Assembly (NCBI GenBank): GCA_045653225.1
Contig: JAZOLP010000062.1
Location: 1 to 64,000 of the forward strand
Source: UBA1737 sp045653225
Lineage (GTDB): Bacteria > Bacillota_I > Bacilli_A > ML615J-28 > CAG-313
Direction: 5' to 3'
Length of the DNA: 64,000 nucleotides
Part shown: positions 63,351 through 64,000 of the stretch, piece after piece
Layout of the letters: every line of letters starts with the position of its first letter
Numbering within the stretch: position 1 is the stretch's first letter
Position numbers and translations under genes: made by a program
The notes under the pieces: model-generated
What the model was told of the DNA's origin: nothing
The model's input: only the letters and a program-made list of their open reading frames with translations
The model's database searches: none

Positions 63351-64000
63351 TCAAATCTTGGATACTGAGACAATGTCTCCTTCTATCGCGTTGACTCCTT
63401 GAGTGTTGCGGCCGGCCGCAGGTATGTCTTTAGCAAGAATACAAAGTGACTTATGTGAACCGATTATTAATATTTCATCATTATCATCAACAAGTAAAGT
63501 ACCTACAAGATTTGCGTTTTTATGAGAAATTAAACCTTTTCCGCCTTTTGATTGAATTGGAAATTCTTTTAATGGAGTTTTTTTACACATTCCGTTGGCG
63601 GTAAATGTAGCTAAATAATCACTATCGTGTTTAATTGGAAGAGCATCAATGACATAGTCATCATTTCCTAAGTTAATACCTTTCACGCCTTTTGCGATTC
63701 TTGAAGAAGCACCTAAATCTTTTAACGAAAAGCGCAATGATTGAGCTTTATTTGTGGTTATAATTAAATCTTCTTCATTTGCAAAAGTAACTTTAGTTAA
63801 AATATCTCCTTCTTTAAGAGTAATAGCTATAATACCATTTTTTCTTTTTGAAGCAAATTCATCTAAATTTACTTTTTTTACGATACCTTGTTTTGTAATA
63901 AACACAACATATTTAGCTTCTGTATTTCTATATAAATTAGAAACTGCCATTATTTCTTCGTCGGTTTCTAAATTAATTAAAGTGTTTAAATGAGTACCTT
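63351..64000 (-). CDS. DNA gyrase/topoisomerase IV subunit A, C-terminal part (cut by window edge)
   Basis: The frame is open to base 64000, so the gene continues beyond the window; the ATG at 63950 is internal. The visible 215 codons form repeated beta-pinwheel blades: NTEAKYVVFITKQGIVKKVN, KEGDILTKVTFANEEDLIIT, ASSRIAKGVKGINLGNDDYV, QSKGGKGLISHKNANL and AAGRNTQGVNAIEGD. The G-x-K-G-I/L motifs are typical of GyrA/ParC C-terminal domains that wrap DNA. A phage-encoded type II topoisomerase suggests a large replicative genome; subunit B probably lies just outside. Confidence 0.85.
   Translation of the reverse strand, partial: GTHLNTLINLETDEEIMAVSNLYRNTEAKYVVFITKQGIVKKVNLDEFASKRKNGIIAITLKEGDILTKVTFANEEDLIITTNKAQSLRFSLKDLGASSRIAKGVKGINLGNDDYVIDALPIKHDSDYLATFTANGMCKKTPLKEFPIQSKGGKGLISHKNANLVGTLLVDDNDEILIIGSHKSLCILAKDIPAAGRNTQGVNAIEGDIVSVSKI

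Noticed and set aside
1..64000. CRISPR arrays, tRNA or rRNA genes, integrase or insertion sequences
   Set aside because: I saw no regularly spaced direct repeats, no cloverleaf in the gaps, and no tyrosine/serine recombinase or transposase motifs. The gaps are mostly too short to hide them.

Overview
The window is one contiguous piece of a tailed double-stranded DNA phage genome. It is AT-rich (about one third GC by eye), has strong AGGAGG-type ribosome binding sites and TTGACA-17-TATAAT promoters, and carries a class III (anaerobic) ribonucleotide reductase and a pyruvate formate-lyase. Together these point to a low-GC, strictly or mostly anaerobic Bacillota (Clostridia-like) host, probably from a gut-type habitat. 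No integrase, excisionase or CI-type repressor is visible, so within this window it reads as a virulent phage. Both ends are cut inside genes: an AbrB-like gene at base 1 and a gyrase A-like gene at base 64000.

Layout. (1) 1-3573, minus strand: a cassette of small genes, including three AbrB/SpoVT-type proteins and several unknown proteins of 47-114 residues, driven by textbook sigma-A promoters. Four consecutive genes end in long hairpins that overlap or abut their stop codons. (2) 3574-4093: a 520-base AT-rich divergent control region with T-tracts, palindromes and opposed promoters. (3) 4094-36121, plus strand: packaging and virion genes in the usual order (zinc-finger packaging proteins, large terminase, portal, protease/scaffold, decoration protein, major capsid, neck proteins, tail tube, tail chaperone, a 2382-residue tape measure, distal tail and baseplate proteins, LLH-like holin, then an unusual block with Gly/Cys-rich, jelly-roll-like and helical-bundle proteins). 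No sheath gene is seen, so a long-tailed siphovirus is likely. A free-standing EDxHD-like endonuclease sits between terminase and portal. (4) 36132-36169: a bidirectional terminator where the two halves converge. (5) 36171-64000, minus strand: nucleotide metabolism and replication genes (RuvC-like resolvase, dUTPase, NrdG, PFL, NrdD, guanylate kinase, DnaE-type polymerase, DNA methylase, RecD/Dda-like helicase, SleB-type lysin, RecJ, DnaG primase, DnaB helicase, Sak4-like ATPase, SSB-like protein, ThyX, a membrane-anchored GIY-YIG protein, winged-helix regulators, ATP-dependent DNA ligase, GyrA).

The most striking block is 38532-44736. Anaerobic ribonucleotide reductase nrdD is interrupted by an 822-base group I intron carrying a GIY-YIG homing endonuclease, placed exactly before the conserved cysteine codon of the TMG/CRT motif. 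Spliced, it gives a 740-residue NrdD. It is followed by a full-length pyruvate formate-lyase, then by a 45-codon gene that duplicates the C-terminal glycyl-radical tail of NrdD, an unknown gene, and nrdG. Because formate is the reductant of T4/E. coli-type NrdD, a phage-encoded PFL could supply formate for dNTP synthesis, and the mini-gene could be a spare glycyl-radical tail. This is inference, but the sequence relationships behind it are direct.

The replication half uses many promoters whose -35 box overlaps the TGA stop codon of the gene before it, and most adjacent genes overlap by ATGA or TAATG, implying translational coupling within short operons.
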